This document shows positions 1-11,276 of a DNA stretch of 35,372 nt, piece by piece. The position numbers and the translations under genes were made by a program. Origin of the DNA: Phoronis australis (Eukaryota; Phoronida; Phoronidae); NCBI GenBank assembly GCA_002633005.1, contig NMRA01000027.1:1356215-1391586 (forward strand). Direction: 5' to 3'. The notes beneath the pieces were generated by a model. The model made no database searches and was not told where the DNA came from. It saw only the letters and a list, made by a program, of their open reading frames with translations. Within the stretch, counting starts at the first letter, position 1. Each line of letters opens with the position of its first letter.

Positions 1-8
1 CGGTGAAT

Positions 9-207
9 ATTTTGCGACTGGTTTCAAGCGGTTACCTCTTGGATTGATCTAGCTCAATTTCTGCACCCTGTATATGTTCGTCTGGCGGGTGCTCCCCACC
101 ACTGAAATTGTCTGGCAGTGACCAATTGTGATACAGTGGATGACGTAGCAGGTATTGAAGGCAGTTTTAAGTGGTTACCAGAAAAGTTGATCTAGCTCAA
201 TTTTTGA
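9..207. repeat. Degenerate direct duplication, spacing about 145 bp
   Basis: Two diverged copies (about 9-63 and 158-207) share the core GGTTACC...TTGATCTAGCTCAATTT. The spacer between them shows nothing recognisable. No reading frame is conserved. Confidence 0.5.
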
Positions 208-465
208 GTGTAATTCTCTTGGCTCCCCTGACCACACCCACCAGAGTGAACCTGCCAGAAGGCCATTTCCAAGCATTAGGATACCCATAGAGCACTGTGG
301 CACCAAAGAAAATTGGTTACCTTTTCATGCCCAAAAAAGCTCCTGGATCCCGGTCTATTAAAGGGCGTGAATGTTGTTTTTGCTTACTAAAGTCCAACTT
401 AATCGGATCGCTTGATGAATTGTCAACCGTTTAAAAATATAGACCCAGACTTTCCCGTGCTTATA

Positions 466-479
466 TTTATTTATTTATT
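466..479 (-). terminator. Likely poly(A) signals of the lipocalin gene
   Basis: Three overlapping AATAAA hexamers on the minus strand (TTTATT on plus) lie about 625 nt beyond the lipocalin stop. They are the first such cluster downstream, so a 3' UTR of about 0.6 kb is inferred. Confidence 0.5.
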
Positions 480-673
480 ATTTAAAATGAGGATGATCTC
501 TTCAGTGATAGCACTGCTTTTTAAGAGGGCCATATGAGAACGAACTTTATCTCGGCAACTTCCCTGTTTTATCGGCAACAAAGTACGCTAATATCTTACA
601 AGCTGCTAGTGTCAAAGACCGAGTCTTGTCGCACCCCATAATATCGCGCATCGACTAATCAAAGAACAGGGTT

Positions 674-797
674 GAGCTCAGTAACACTGGGACCTTGCTA
701 AAGTCTAGCCAAAATCAGGTGCTCCCATTTAAAACACACGGCAATATCTCACCTAATATCGCTTGCTTTTTAGCGAAGTCCTAGCATTACTGAACTC
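674..797. mobile_element. Palindromic MITE, family M1, copy 1
   Basis: A 124-bp element. The left arm GAGCTCAGTAACACTGGGAC pairs with the right arm ending GTCCTAGCATTACTGAACTC. The middle carries the conserved core CATTTAAAACACACGGCAAT followed by ATCTCACCTAAT. Two more copies occur at 11277 and 31043. No coding capacity. Confidence 0.72.
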
Positions 798-1104
798 TAC
801 CCAGACCTGTATGAAGTGATGCATATGAAGTGTTGTCTAAAGTAAGCGGGAAAATTTTGTACTGCATAATACAAGGCTGTGGGTTGTAAATGTAAATTGC
901 CTTTTCCCACAATTAATCATATCACGCAGTTTTCCAATCACTTTGGGAGGTGAAAACGAGGGCCACCAACTTTCCCAAATTCATCACAAATCATGTCTAA
1001 TAATTGCTGTAAATTTGACACTTTTTAAAGTCAAGAGTTGACAACAAAAATAAACGAGTTTTCAAAATGACGCAACTTTTCTTTACACGTAACACAGTTA
1101 AAGT

Positions 1105-1287
1105 TTAATGAGGGTAAACACAGTTGTTGTGGTCAAGAATTGTAACTTTGAGTCCATCGTCCATGTATTCACCAAGTCCTTGTTGCCTGGCAACAGCAAA
1201 CATTTTATCAAGCTCCGCCTTTGGTACCTTGTTTAGACGATGGTAAAAATTAATGCCGGTGAAGATTATCTTGCTTGTGTTGGGGAA
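1105..1287 (-). CDS. Lipocalin exon 4 (C-terminal helix, stop)
   Basis: 183 nt including TAA. It begins FPNTSKIIFTGINFYHRL directly after acceptor TTTTATTTCAG at phase 0, contains the helix motif ELDKMFAVARQQGL, and ends HNNCVYPH. The terminal Cys is the usual lipocalin disulfide partner. Confidence 0.88.
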   Translation of the reverse strand, partial: FPNTSKIIFTGINFYHRLNKVPKAELDKMFAVARQQGLGEYMDDGLKVTILDHNNCVYPH

Positions 1288-4200
1288 CTGAAATAAAAGT
1301 GAAAATATGAAAGTGAATGTAAAAAATCGTTAAAAACTGTATTTTGCCATGTTTGGCTGGCTAAAAACTTTTCAGATTTTGGAAGTGCTTTTTACGATAA
1401 TGCTTCACATAAAATGAAAAGTTTATTTTGTTTGAGGTGTTTGCTTACTCCCCTCAAAGGCAGAACACTGCTAAGGATGAAGAATTTCGGTATTAGTCAG
1501 TCTGGTGTATTAAAGCATAGCTGCTGATAAGACAACAATCTGTTTTAAGTGCTGGCATAAAAAGTATTTCTTATGTTTATAATTTGCTTGACTCGACGAA
1601 CTTTTCAGTGTTATGCATCGTGCATGGTTTCTCTCTGCCATTAACAACTTTTGTGGATTTATGCAAGAAATTATTCATTTTAGCGAAGATATATGCAAAA
1701 ACCAAATCATGTTAACAAATACTGCGAATAAAAGTTTATAATTCCAATAAATTGAGGGCAAAAAATAAAATAAATGAATAAATAAAAATATTTAACAGCA
1801 CATGATCTGAAATGATAACAACAAATACATGTTCTGGATTTATCCGTCTCATCCTTGCTCCCTTCATTTTGATAGACCAAGTTTCAGATAAGTTTTCTCC
1901 TTGGAGTTGTCTCCACAAGCGACTTTCTAGTGTCCAGAGTTAGATCTTCGCCAAGTACTCAGAACTATTACTCCTTAAATAGAACTTTTTAGGAAGTAAT
2001 ACAATACATCACCTGAATATAATGAATTGCTTTATTAAAAAAAAAGGACCACATTGATTGCGTCCGACACAATATCTGACATGATACTGGAAAGCCAAAT
2101 GTTACACGCTGACGCCCAAACAGAATTGACCAGTAAAGAACCTGGTACATACACGTACTCTAACTTTATATGAAACTTACCGCTACTACTACTATACAGA
2201 GAAAATGTCACTGGAAGATGATTTAAATGATGCAACATTTGATGAAATGCGATAGTTTACAAGTGCCGGTGTGATTGGTTCCTATAACTGATTGTTGTAA
2301 CCTGAACACCGATTGGTCATACAAGTACTGGGCGTGTCTCGAAACTCGCTGCATACACAAATACGCGCAGATTGAATTTTGATACCGTCACCGCCTGAAA
2401 AAGTTTTGACGTGTACTCTGAGAGCATTGACCTGCCTTTTCAGCGGCCGATCGGCAAATCAGACGACAGATCTGCCTTCTTACCGAGATAACCCTACATC
2501 TCTGTGAAGTCATTTGTGGCTGGGGGTCTATTACACGGGCGGCACACCATAGGGGGCTGAGGGAGCTATAGCCCCACTTTTTTCTATGCCCATGGTGAAG
2601 GCTCGGGATTGGTTAAACTATTATTAACAGTTTTGCTCGTAAGGGTGCAGATGAAATGCCCTTTTGAACGCTCGTTTTTAGCATCTCGTGTGTCTTCTGA
2701 TTGGAAATTCCACTTCTCAACTTGGTATAACTGCCTTACCTCGACACACTGGAACTCTATTACCCATCTCCAGGTCTGCGTAGTTTTGTTCAGTCCAACG
2801 GCGACGAGAGTGTCCGGAAATATAGCAAAAGGCAGATAGGGCCAATGTCCTTTGAAGAAACCTTTAGTTGACGTCACGTTGAAGCTCATGTGGTTCATGT
2901 AGGTTTTGTTGTAACAGTACAGACTGAAATATAATGGCTGGAAGGTGAACTACCAAGTAAATCTATATAAACTTTTTTGACGTTCTTTATATCTATTGGG
3001 ACCTATGACAAAAACTATTCGTCCACGCTTCAACAAAGTATCAACGCGCCTGCTCATACCAACGTCACACATTAGATCTAATCAAAATCATATTTAGAAA
3101 ACGTGACGAAGATGCTAAGGTATAGCTAGACGTTTTCGGCACGCACGCACTGACCTCTTGACATGACACCAGGAAGTTTTCCTTCTGCATGGGCGGTGCA
3201 GCTATAGACCCCCCCCCGCTCCCTATGGCGCACCGCCCATGTTTTGCCGGCACACATATAGACCGGTATATACAAGAGGCGCTCCGCACCGGTGAGAATA
3301 TCAGGCATGTGTGCAACCAAGAAGGTTGCGGCAGTGGCCGAACAATCGGCAATAGTTCTCTCAAAGCTCCTATAAGGCCGCGTTCCATCTTAGAAGCTAA
3401 CTTTTAATTTATCCCAACTTGTCCCTTACTCGGATACAAAGTGAGTTTTGATCTTAATTTTAAGCCAGGTTTGTTTGAACTTCATGTTTATATCCAATCC
3501 AGAAATTTGCTTACGGTATTGGAATAAATAACACTCAACGCCACTGCATGTGATCATGTATTTTGCTCACTGTGGTCGCGTGTGTAACTACCTAACGACT
3601 AATCCACTTACCTGAAATCGTCGAATATTTTGTTTTCTTTTGGTGAAAATCTTTTCACGGATCTTTGGCACCGGCACAGTCCGATAGGTTGCGTGAGATC
3701 ATGGTATGCAAGCTCGTACCTGAAAAGGGCCACCAAACATTGGCTCATGCCGGCTATAGTTCAGTCAAAGATTTTATAGCTGGGATATAGTATCTTTGGT
3801 TCAGTGGCGTCGCCGGTGGAAGCTTCAGGTGTATAATAGTCACTGTTGGAGAGGAATCATGAACTTATGGACATAGGCTAAGTCTAGAGTAAGTGATTGC
3901 ACTTGTTTTAGAATTCTATTGTGATCCGATCTCGGATGGTTCTAACAACAGCAGATATTATTCTTGGACTGCCACCATGTTCAGTAAATCTCACAAGATG
4001 GCGTGCCAGTACCCGACCAAAGGTTTCAGGCTCAGACAACGCACATCTGGGCAGGAGGTGGACCGAAACGGACAAATTTGGGCAATTGCCACTTCCAGGG
4101 TTCCCGAATTTGAGAGTAAGTTTGATCCACATTATTTAGTGGAGTAAACTGGTTCTCAAAATGTGAAACCCTGAAAACTAAGTACCGGTAACCGTTTGGT

Positions 4201-7200
4201 ACATGCATCATTGTTCATCATACGCTAGTAAAAAGTGCGTAGAATGACTATTCATTCAGTTTTTTGCTCGTTGCATCAAAAATCTTGAGAGCGCAGATAA
4301 ATATGTAGACCTATACTAGGACAAAATAATTAGTGTTGTTATTGGCTAGCGAAATTCATTTTCCACTAAGGAGTGTTATTCTCAAAACAATCAAACTATA
4401 GCTTATATGACAATGCATTTCAAGAAAAGAATCTTGTGTGTACGAATATTTTCGAAACCATTCGTCAGCTCGACATTGGAGCGATTCTTACACAGTCCGC
4501 ATTACAGGCGAGCGTGAAAGGTGACCGGCCCTTTGCACCGCTAACACGGTTGAGGAGCCCATAGTGGGCGTCATGAGAATTCAGGAACCAAGTTTATTGA
4601 ATCAGGATTTTTGAAGTGGAAAGACTCTGGCAACGGGCCGGACTAACCGACTTGTAGTGTGAGTCGTTGAATCATCAATTTTTTTGTAGAAATACAATTT
4701 CAGAAAAAAGAATGATTTGGAGTACCAACTTCATGTAGATGACTATAAGTTAGTCATTATCAGTCAGTTACCAATTATGAATCCTTGTTGGCCCGGGCGG
4801 GGGAGAAACTTTTTTTAAATAAAAGACCCCTGAAAGAGTTGCTTACTCGGGCAACCTTCATGTACTTCCAGTGCGCATTGGGTATTTCTATCCGTTTAGG
4901 GACATTTGCAGTGGTATTGGATTGTAACGAACCCTTCCGAGACCTTCGACTAAATTGAACCACATGTTACAGACCAGATTCGTTCCTGTAAAGAAGTTCG
5001 ACTGTAATATTTCAACACGCTATTTTAAAACTACTCCGGCCCCCGCACACTTAAGTGCCGGTAGACAAAATTTTGAATGCTAGTTAATTGCTGAATAGTT
5101 CTGGTTATGCTATTGAACAGCAGTACACTATTTACAGTGGCACATTTAGGGGGGGGGGGGGGGGGGGCAAGGGGGCCANATTTAGGGGGGGGGGGGTGGG
5201 CAAGGGGGCCATGCCCCCTAAAATTCTACCAGATCCCATTTTTGAGTTCGGGTGCGAATTGCTGACTAACTCAAAATCCTGGATCCGCCCCTGATTTAGT
5301 ATATCAGATGCTAAAACTTTTCGTACCAATTGTAAAGATTTTTCAGAACAGTTTTTGAAAAGAGAAAACCAGACAAAAATGTTCTGCTCAAAAGCTGTAG
5401 TTGTTTTTGTAAAAGGATTCATAATTCATTTGTAACTTTCTGTGATATAATATTTTGAGCTACGTTGATATTTTGTATTGAGTTGGTCGATTCCGCGCAA
5501 AGTTTCTGCAGACGCCACAAATTTTGGGCGCAATAATCTTCGGACCCCTAAGTGTTCGCTACGGACACACTAACTGTTCCACGCAAGGCACAAATGCTTG
5601 TGTTAATTCCTTTGAGCATTGACGAAGGTCACAAAACAGACCATTATAGCGACAAATAATGTAACGGGTCTGATGCAACTTAGCATTCGTTAATAGGAGT
5701 AAGTGACTAAGGAAACATTAAAGGCATAATTAGGGTTAAAAACAATCCATTGCCTGTTTATTAAATCACGCAACTTTAACAATAGTGGATGATGTTTTCA
5801 CCAGTTTAAATAACATATAGCAATTAGCTCAGTTGATTTGAAGCCGATTGAAGATGGCCAATCATCACTGGCTCCTGCAGTATTATTTAAAATATCATTC
5901 AAAGCCTGAATGAAATGATCTTTTCCCTAAAGGAAGCAAACTATCAAATTGATTTCAAATGGATTTCCAGTTAAATTGAAGGTAAACCACACAACACAAT
6001 ACCAATCACATTATAATACATAATCCGACCGGGCAGAGGGGCTCGAAAATTAGGATACCTACCATTTGGAGAGAAAAAAGTCACACTTGATCGAGTTTTG
6101 TAGCAGGAATGCCCCATTCCCAGAGGTTAATTTCGTAACCTTAAAACTGAGCTTGTAATTCCCAGTGAACGCTTTTGGAAAGAATTAAGTCACAAAAGGC
6201 ACCCTTTCCGGGAAAAAATTAACGGAAATGACATCCGGTCGGAGAGGATCTGGTCGTAAAAAAGTCACCCTTCTAAGCAGCACAACTCGTAAACCTCTTT
6301 TTGGCAGTACCCCTTCCGGATAAACTTTGTTACCTTAAGTTACAATAGTAAGCAAAATTAACAAATATACAAAATCAGAACAAAGCGTTGTCAGAGGCNG
6401 GCGCAGGAATAACCAGAATTTCGCCACATGCGACGCCCAGCCTAAAATGTAGGGATGCGAGGTTCTCGAATTTTTGGGATTGTGGACCTTATTACTAAAA
6501 AAATACCGGTAAACGGGGTTTGTTCAGGGCCTATGCTTTGTGCATTGCCCCCCCAACCCTTGGGTGTGCGCATATGCTACTCAGCAAGTTGCACCCCGAA
6601 CTCCCAAATGATATCTGGGAGAATTTTATTTTAGGGGGGCATGACCCCCTTGTCCCCCCTAAATCCGCCACTGGTTGTGCTTCAAAAAATTATAAGGCAT
6701 TTAACAAACTAGTTACGAGTATTTAAATACAATAACAACCAGCTTTAATCTTGGAGTTGGATAATTAACTACAACTACGCTGTACAGCCGGTGAATGAAT
6801 AGCAATGATTATAGTAATAAAAAGCATGGAAATTCCACAGAAATGTATTAATACAAGAAAATGCTTTGGTTATGTCTTACTCCGTAAATTCGAAGATTTT
6901 TTCAGCTAAAATCTCTGAATATTTTCTTTTGTGCTTGGCGATCTGAAAGAACCGTCGTTTCCGGTGTTATTTAACTTCCTGGTTTGTCGTCAATGAACGT
7001 CTGGATATACGGTTTTTCAGTGTAACATCAATTTTGTGATACGTAAGACCACCCAAAGACAGTCAAAGTTACCTCAAAACATACTAAAACACAAGAACTG
7101 CTGGCATGCGTACGTGTGACGTCAGCGGTCACATTCGTATGACAGTCATACGGTTACGTAATCTTTTACGTTCATGGACGAACTTTAACACGTCACTTCC

Positions 7201-7464
7201 TGCCACGGCGAGTGGATCAGATGTGACTGACCCGGCGGCGTCGCTTTTATCCGACGACTTTGTCGAAACTGCATCAAAGCAATTTCTATTCGTCCCATCG
7301 CCATGAAAAACTTACCAGGTTCCTTCGAACTTGGACATGTTGAAATTTTTAGCGACATAGTCCGTCTGGATGTCTGACGGCTTCGGGCACGGGTGGTTAT
7401 ATGACAGTGCGAGAGTCGCGATCGCCGACGCAAAAATGCCAGTGAATAACAGAGCGCACTTCAT
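1105..7464 (-). CDS. Apolipoprotein D-type secreted lipocalin, four coding exons (join 7464-7316, 3719-3612, 2923-2740, 1287-1105)
   Basis: Lipocalins are secreted beta-barrel carriers of small hydrophobic ligands. The spliced product is 207 residues (624 nt with stop), normal for the family. Residues 1-21 form a signal peptide. The N-terminal Cys-Pro and the family motif FEGTW (the G-x-W of strand A) follow, with the Trp codon split by intron 1. Exon 3 holds a late-strand motif resembling the family's ALVGGPN...YLWIL block (here LVAVGLNKTTQTWRWVIEF). Exon 4 holds the C-terminal helix (ELDKMFAVARQQGL) and a last Cys before VYPH and the stop. Every intron has GT-AG ends and phases match (2, 2, 0). 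Five N-glycosylation sequons are visible, and six Cys lie outside the signal peptide. I chose the Met at 7464 because it starts the signal peptide; an in-frame upstream stretch is read as leader. ApoD-like ligand binding is known for the family; the ligand here is unknown. Confidence 0.88.
2536..2594. repeat. GC-rich short palindromic repeat, family PR, copy 1
   Basis: The sequence GGGCGGCACACCATAGGGGG at one end and ATGCCCATGG at the other surround the inner palindrome GAGCTATAGCCCC. It lies just beyond exon 3, in the last intron of the lipocalin gene. Confidence 0.6.
2740..2923 (-). CDS. Lipocalin exon 3 (central barrel strands)
   Basis: 184 nt. The first T completes AGT (Ser), then LYCYNKTYMNHMSFNVTSTK, and later HWPYLPFAIFPDTLVAVG, ending EFQCVE at phase 0. 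Acceptor ATATTTCAG, donor GTAAGG. It has three N-x-S/T sequons. The plus-strand reading frames over this stretch are shadows. Confidence 0.86.
3188..3241. repeat. GC-rich short palindromic repeat, family PR, copy 2
   Basis: A 54-bp near-perfect palindrome from CATGGGCGGTGCAGCTATAG to CTATGGCGCACCGCCCATG, in lipocalin intron 2. It is the shortest copy and the best example of the terminal arms. Confidence 0.68.
3612..3719 (-). CDS. Lipocalin exon 2 (strands A/B)
   Basis: 108 nt. The first G completes the Trp codon and the reading continues YELAYHDLTQPIGLCRC and on to FDDF. The acceptor is CCCTTTTCAG and the donor GTAAGT. Both flanking introns are phase 2, so the exon is symmetric. The order W-Y-E-x-A after G-x-W is typical of ApoD-like lipocalins. 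Confidence 0.88.
5135..5293 (+). mobile_element. Short non-autonomous repeat with CAGTGGC/GCCCCTG ends, copy 1
   Basis: 159 bp. It starts CAGTGGCACATTTAGGGGG and ends CCTGGATCCGCCCCTG, so the ends are imperfect inverted repeats of the form CAGnGGCGGAT. The directly flanking ATTTA on both sides (5130-5134 and 5294-5298) may be a target duplication. A long G-run with one N at 5180 lies inside. The ends recall hAT-type termini, but an 8-bp duplication is not seen. It lies in lipocalin intron 1. Confidence 0.6.
6525..6673 (-). mobile_element. Short non-autonomous repeat with CAGTGGC ends, copy 2
   Basis: The reverse complement begins CAGTGGCGGATTTAGGGGGG and continues through CATGCCCCCCTAAAAT to a GAGTTCGGGGTGCAA segment, collinear with the copy at 5135. 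Orientation is opposite. The far end near CAGGGCC is tentative. Confidence 0.58.
7316..7464 (-). CDS. Lipocalin exon 1 (signal peptide and G-x-W)
   Basis: 149 coding nt: start MKCALLFTGIFASAIATLAL, then NHPCPKP, ending FEGT plus TG of the split Trp codon. The donor is a consensus GTAAGT (plus-strand ACTTAC at 7310-7315). No TATA box is evident upstream, and a 5' leader exon is possible. Confidence 0.88.
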
Positions 7465-8517
7465 CGTTAATGAGTCGGCAATATTACTACTTGTACGACC
7501 GACCTTATGACAAATGTAACCGGTCAGCTGATTACAGGCAAGGTTCAAACATGTGACAATTCAGTATCTCTCAACACCAACTAAAATCATAAGACGATCA
7601 TACGATGAGCTATCTGAATACCTGTCAACTACCGCACCTAATCTCTAGGGGCCATGCAAGCTTAGAGGTCAGTTACTAGCGTGAATGTGCGTATACACAC
7701 GTGTGGAGCACCGGCGGATGAGTATAGAAGGGTCCATGCAACTGCGATTCTGGCGGGGAAATATTTTATTTTCTGGCAGTGAGACACGACGTCAGTACTC
7801 AGCGTGGCCCTTCCGAACTGAGACAACACCCCATGAACTGGCTTTTTGCTCGCTCTAAGATCGACTTTCACATACAAGTGTGCTCAGATGCACCCATATG
7901 GTACAGTTAAATGGTTAAGTGTACATGCCTGTTGGACAATAACTGTCTGTGAAGCCAAATTACGATTGGAACGTATCTGACAGTACATAGGCGGCGCAGC
8001 ACTGAAAAAAATTAAGTGGGGGCTATCAAGCCCCCTAGCCCCCTATGGTGCGCCGCCCATGCATTAGAAATGAAAATAAACGGCATTGTATGCACATGTT
8101 ATTATTGCATTCAGTGACAATTTTATTAAACGTCACTGTCCTGTTCTGCCTTCAAAATGACCACCACCATGTCAACTTCAGCTTTTTCGCATCGTGTCTG
8201 GCCAAGAGAACAGGATCGCACTTCAGAGCATATCGACTCATTGAGTAAATGTTGTCTGATTTAATCAGTTCAGAAAGAAGTGCCTTCGTGGTAATTGACT
8301 ACAATAGACACGTCGCAGCTCACGTCTGGAAGTCTCCTCACAAAAATTGCAAGAAGTATGTAGTACTGATACAATTGGGAGAGAACCCACTGTTCTATTG
8401 GCAATGTTGTAGTGACCTAGGATGTTTACCAAGTCGCCAAACAAAACTTGGAGGTCACCAAATCAAGTACTGTACTATTATCATAATAGTATAGATCGGA
8501 TCGAAATTTGTGAAAAG
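7465..8517. other. Lipocalin upstream region
   Basis: This should hold the lipocalin promoter (minus strand), but no TATA box stands out. A PR palindrome lies inside. Plus-strand reading frames at 8045-8494 have no recognisable domain and are not called. Confidence 0.45.
7986..8061. repeat. GC-rich short palindromic repeat, family PR, copy 3
   Basis: 76 bp from CATAGGCGGCGCAGCACTGA to CTATGGTGCGCCGCCCATG, with inner GGGGGCTATCAAGCCCCCTA. It matches the copies at 24896 and 24970, including the CACTGAAAAAA stretch. Confidence 0.68.
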
Positions 8518-8521
8518 TTAA

Positions 8522-10102
8522 AGGAGAATGCCACCCGATTTAATTGGGCTTTTTTACCGTCGTAATCGGTCTATATCCTCATCACCTCTTATACGGTCGA
8601 TCTGACCTCGACCCATCGACGTCAGTGGTGCTTCTGAGAATGAGTGCCGCTATGTTGTGGTGTATCGGCTCGCCTCCCCGCGAATTGTGAAGCTGCGATG
8701 AAAGCGGGTATATCGCTTTTTCGATTTCCCCGCGAGCCCAAAATTCTTCAGAAGTGGCACGCGGCAGTGAAGAATGAAAAGTACGCCGTTAATAGCAAGT
8801 ATGTTTCCATGAAATATCTCCGTTGCGTGTCTGTGGTCGGCATTTCGTCGACAAGAAGGCGTTTCATTTACGGAATTTCGTGGCAGCAAACGCAAGTGTC
8901 AATCATTTCCATTGTCGTGCAGTTATCGCACTGACACCATGCCAAGTCAATTAAACGGTTTTCGCAACTATCCTGGGATTGTAAGTCACCATGTTGACTT
9001 TTATTATTGTGTATTCTGTTTCAAAATGAATTCTCACTCTAACCGGCAATGCTATAAAACGGAAACAAAACGTCAAAGCGTGTATCATTAGATACACTTT
9101 GTAATGCCTTTGGAGTGTTCGTGGGTGCAAATGTTTTGAGAAGAAAGCAATGAATAAGTCATTGAGTTCACCGGCTTTCGATACAATAGAGTCAAATTAT
9201 AATTAATGACCGTCGGGCTCCCTTGTGAGAGCATGCTAATTCAGTGTTTGCTGACAGAAAGCTGTTGTGAAACACTAACTCTATTTTTAATGCTAAGGTC
9301 AGATGTTATGGGAATCTTTATTTAGATACAGTAAATTATTCGAATCATTGTTATTTTACAACTTTCGCTCTGACAGTTCTGTGGAAGGGGAATCTGACTT
9401 GGTGGCCTCCGACGAGTAAGTACTGAGCTTTGCAGTTTCGCGGCTTATTCACCAAAATAATCACGTGCACATTAATTCTTGGGCTCACTAAGTATAGTCT
9501 TTTCATGGCTGGAAGTTTTGTTTACAACTTTGGTTTATGTTCGTGACGTCTTCAGTATGGCAGCGACTACGGGCCTGCCGCATCTATGTTGCAAGCCACT
9601 GACCGGGATAACAAGCGTTTTGTGTGTTAAGAACTGAAAAAATCGTAACTCTAAAATTTCATAGCTATGTTCTAATGTCTGTATTTCACGGAATTCAAAT
9701 TTATCACCGAACAGACCCCAAATTCCCGCGACCGATCTCCAGTGGTAAATTGGCCTACCGAACTTTGTAGGTCACGGTACGTTCAAACACCTATAAATCT
9801 GTAACAGGGAAATAAAACAACACGTTTGTTCAAGAACTCGATGTCTTTTTTTAAGGATTTTACATTGAATTTTGATGATTCATTGGTTTAAAACGATGAA
9901 TTCAAGGGATAAGCTGACACCAGTAAGCGTGTAGTGAACTGCTGAAAAGACTGCGTTCGAACCTATGACGTCATTGGTTAATTTCAACACCGCCGTCTGC
10001 TGTTAGGTGTCGGGTAAAAGAGCTGTACTTGTTGTTATCGCTGAGTGGAACTACTCGACTTACATTGATACATACTAAGTTGTTTTTGGGTGGCATTCTC
10101 CT
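8522..10102 (+). mobile_element. THAP-encoding DNA transposon, Kolobok-like family K1, copy A
   Basis: A 1581-bp element with terminal inverted repeats AGGAGAATGCCACCC (8522-8536) and its exact complement (10088-10102). TTAA lies directly outside both ends (8518-8521 and 10103-10106). A second copy at 31583 is alignable along its length. TTAA target duplications plus a THAP finger are the known marks of Kolobok transposons, and the TTAAAGGAG border matches the TTAAAGGRR ends reported for T2-type TTAA MITEs. No catalytic transposase domain is visible, so this copy is non-autonomous or decayed. Confidence 0.8.
8644..8934 (+). pseudogene. THAP zinc-finger remnant in K1 copy A
   Basis: The frame from 8644 reads PLCCGVSARLPANCEAAMKA, then FRFPREPKILQKWHAAVKNE, which matches the THAP pattern Cys-Cys, FPR-P, and K-W. 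The distal C-x2-H appears only after a +1 shift near 8830 as CGRHFVD, the usual THAP CSxHF block. The start codon is GTG, not ATG. THAP domains bind DNA, typically the transposon's own ends. The frameshift and lack of downstream catalytic sequence make it non-functional as read. Confidence 0.7.
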
Positions 10103-10106
10103 TTAA

Positions 10107-10524
10107 CATAGCAGTAAGGGCATTAAGCAATGGCTATTTGTTTTAGGGACTCCAGAACAAACATTTTATCTTTAATTTTCACTACTTTTTTAACTAGTGA
10201 TTTTTTAACATTAGTCGACAATAAGTTAAATAAAACAAGGTTTGATAGCGTTTATTGACGAACAGGTCGAATCGACAGAAACCGGAAAACGAGACGGGGT
10301 CCGGGGAAAAACCTTAACGTACACAATGGCATAATCACTTTCCTCTCCTCTGGGTACAATGGAAGCTAAAGAACAATACACGACTTAAAGTAGGCCTATG
10401 GAATGCAGTAGCTCAAACAACGTTTCAACCGTAATAACAGTTAAACAAAAACGTAATAAACACTTTTAACTAAGCATAGTCTCTGTCTGGCATGTCTCCG
10501 TCTTATCTGCCAAGGAAATAAAAC
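10107..10524 (-). other. 3' flank of the retroelement, between two DNA transposons
   Basis: About 420 bp with no coding frame. If the K2 insertion is removed, this sequence joins the 3' end of the minus-strand pol remnant. A minus-strand AATAAA (TTTATT at 10251-10256) would then lie downstream of pol. No clear LTR ends are seen. Confidence 0.4.
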
Positions 10525-10790
10525 TTAAAGGCGAAGGCAACCTTTTTCATGTCACTTTTAGCAAAAAAAGTCTGTTGATTATCCCAGACATATTTTTCAC
10601 TTAATTGCAGCTTTTCGTAATTTAATTAATTTCTCGTCCTCTACTCCGGAAGTGACGTTTTAGGAGGCAAGAATTTCGCGCCAATTTCTTTTCATACAGT
10701 CAGACTTTGAGAGCTGTCAAGTCAGTCATTGTTCTACCTCGGATGTGATAAGTTCGGTCGTCGTTTGCTTTTGTTCTCGAGTCAGTCAAC

Positions 10791-11186
10791 GTGCCGCACT
10801 GTTGCTGTGTACCAGGATGTACTCATTATTGTCTCACGCGCGCTTTGGGTACCTTGCGTCGCTTTCCGAAGGATGAGACACTTCGCTGTACTTGGCTAGT
10901 TCGTTCGTGTGAAGAACGCAGCGCTACCCGTTCACGCAACGTACAAAGCAGTGGCAAGCATTTTCAGCCGTCAGATTACGACAGAGATATGTACGCTGAA
11001 TTGATGAAGGTCCCTGCGAAACGACGCCTGAAGAAGGGTTCCATACCGTCGCCACCCCCGAGAAGTGCGTTTTTGAAGCGAGAAGCCTCGCGAGCTGTGG
11101 CCACTACAAACAGTGACTGGAGGCACTTCATCTACTGTCACCCATGCCTCCGAACGTACCCCATAGCGTGCAATTCCAGTAACTAG
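10791..11186 (+). pseudogene. THAP zinc-finger ORF of transposon K2 (131 codons)
   Basis: The translated frame begins PHCCCVPGCTHYCLTRALGT, then RRFPKDETLRCTWLVRSCEE, then KHFQPSDYDRDMYAEL and RRLKKGSIPSPPP. This is the THAP order: C-x4-C, FPKD, W, HF-x-PSDYD, and a terminal I-P-S box (normally AVPS). The Cys of the C-x2-H pair is replaced by Ser (SSGKHF), so zinc binding is probably lost. The left arm starts with GTG where the mirror sequence in the right arm keeps ATG. DNA binding to its own ends is the family role; this copy is a relic. Confidence 0.75.
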
Positions 11187-11276
11187 CAGTGATTCCCCGT
11201 GTGCTGTTGTCTCTAGCCCAGAGCCTGTAAGCAGCCCTGCAGCGATGTTGAATAGTGGGAGTGAACACAGGCGTGC

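Larger units (their letters stand above)
3720..7315. other. Lipocalin intron 1 (3.6 kb)
   Basis: Noncoding. Apart from the two CAGTGGC-ended repeats there is no gene I can support. Reading frames here are short and have no recognisable domains. Confidence 0.7.

Noticed and set aside
5826-5900. tRNA-like A box (TTAGCTCAGTTGATTTGAAGC)
   Set aside because: No B box and no foldable cloverleaf follow.
6882-6946. Minus-strand exon-like piece in lipocalin intron 1 (IAKHKRKYSEILAEKIFEF between TTCTTTCAG and GTAAG)
   Set aside because: It is phase-incompatible with lipocalin exon 1 (joins to a stop), and the real exon 2 at 3719-3612 fits in phase and family motif.
8522-10102. Assignment of K1 to P elements
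   Set aside because: P elements also carry THAP domains but make 8-bp duplications; TTAA borders fit Kolobok better.
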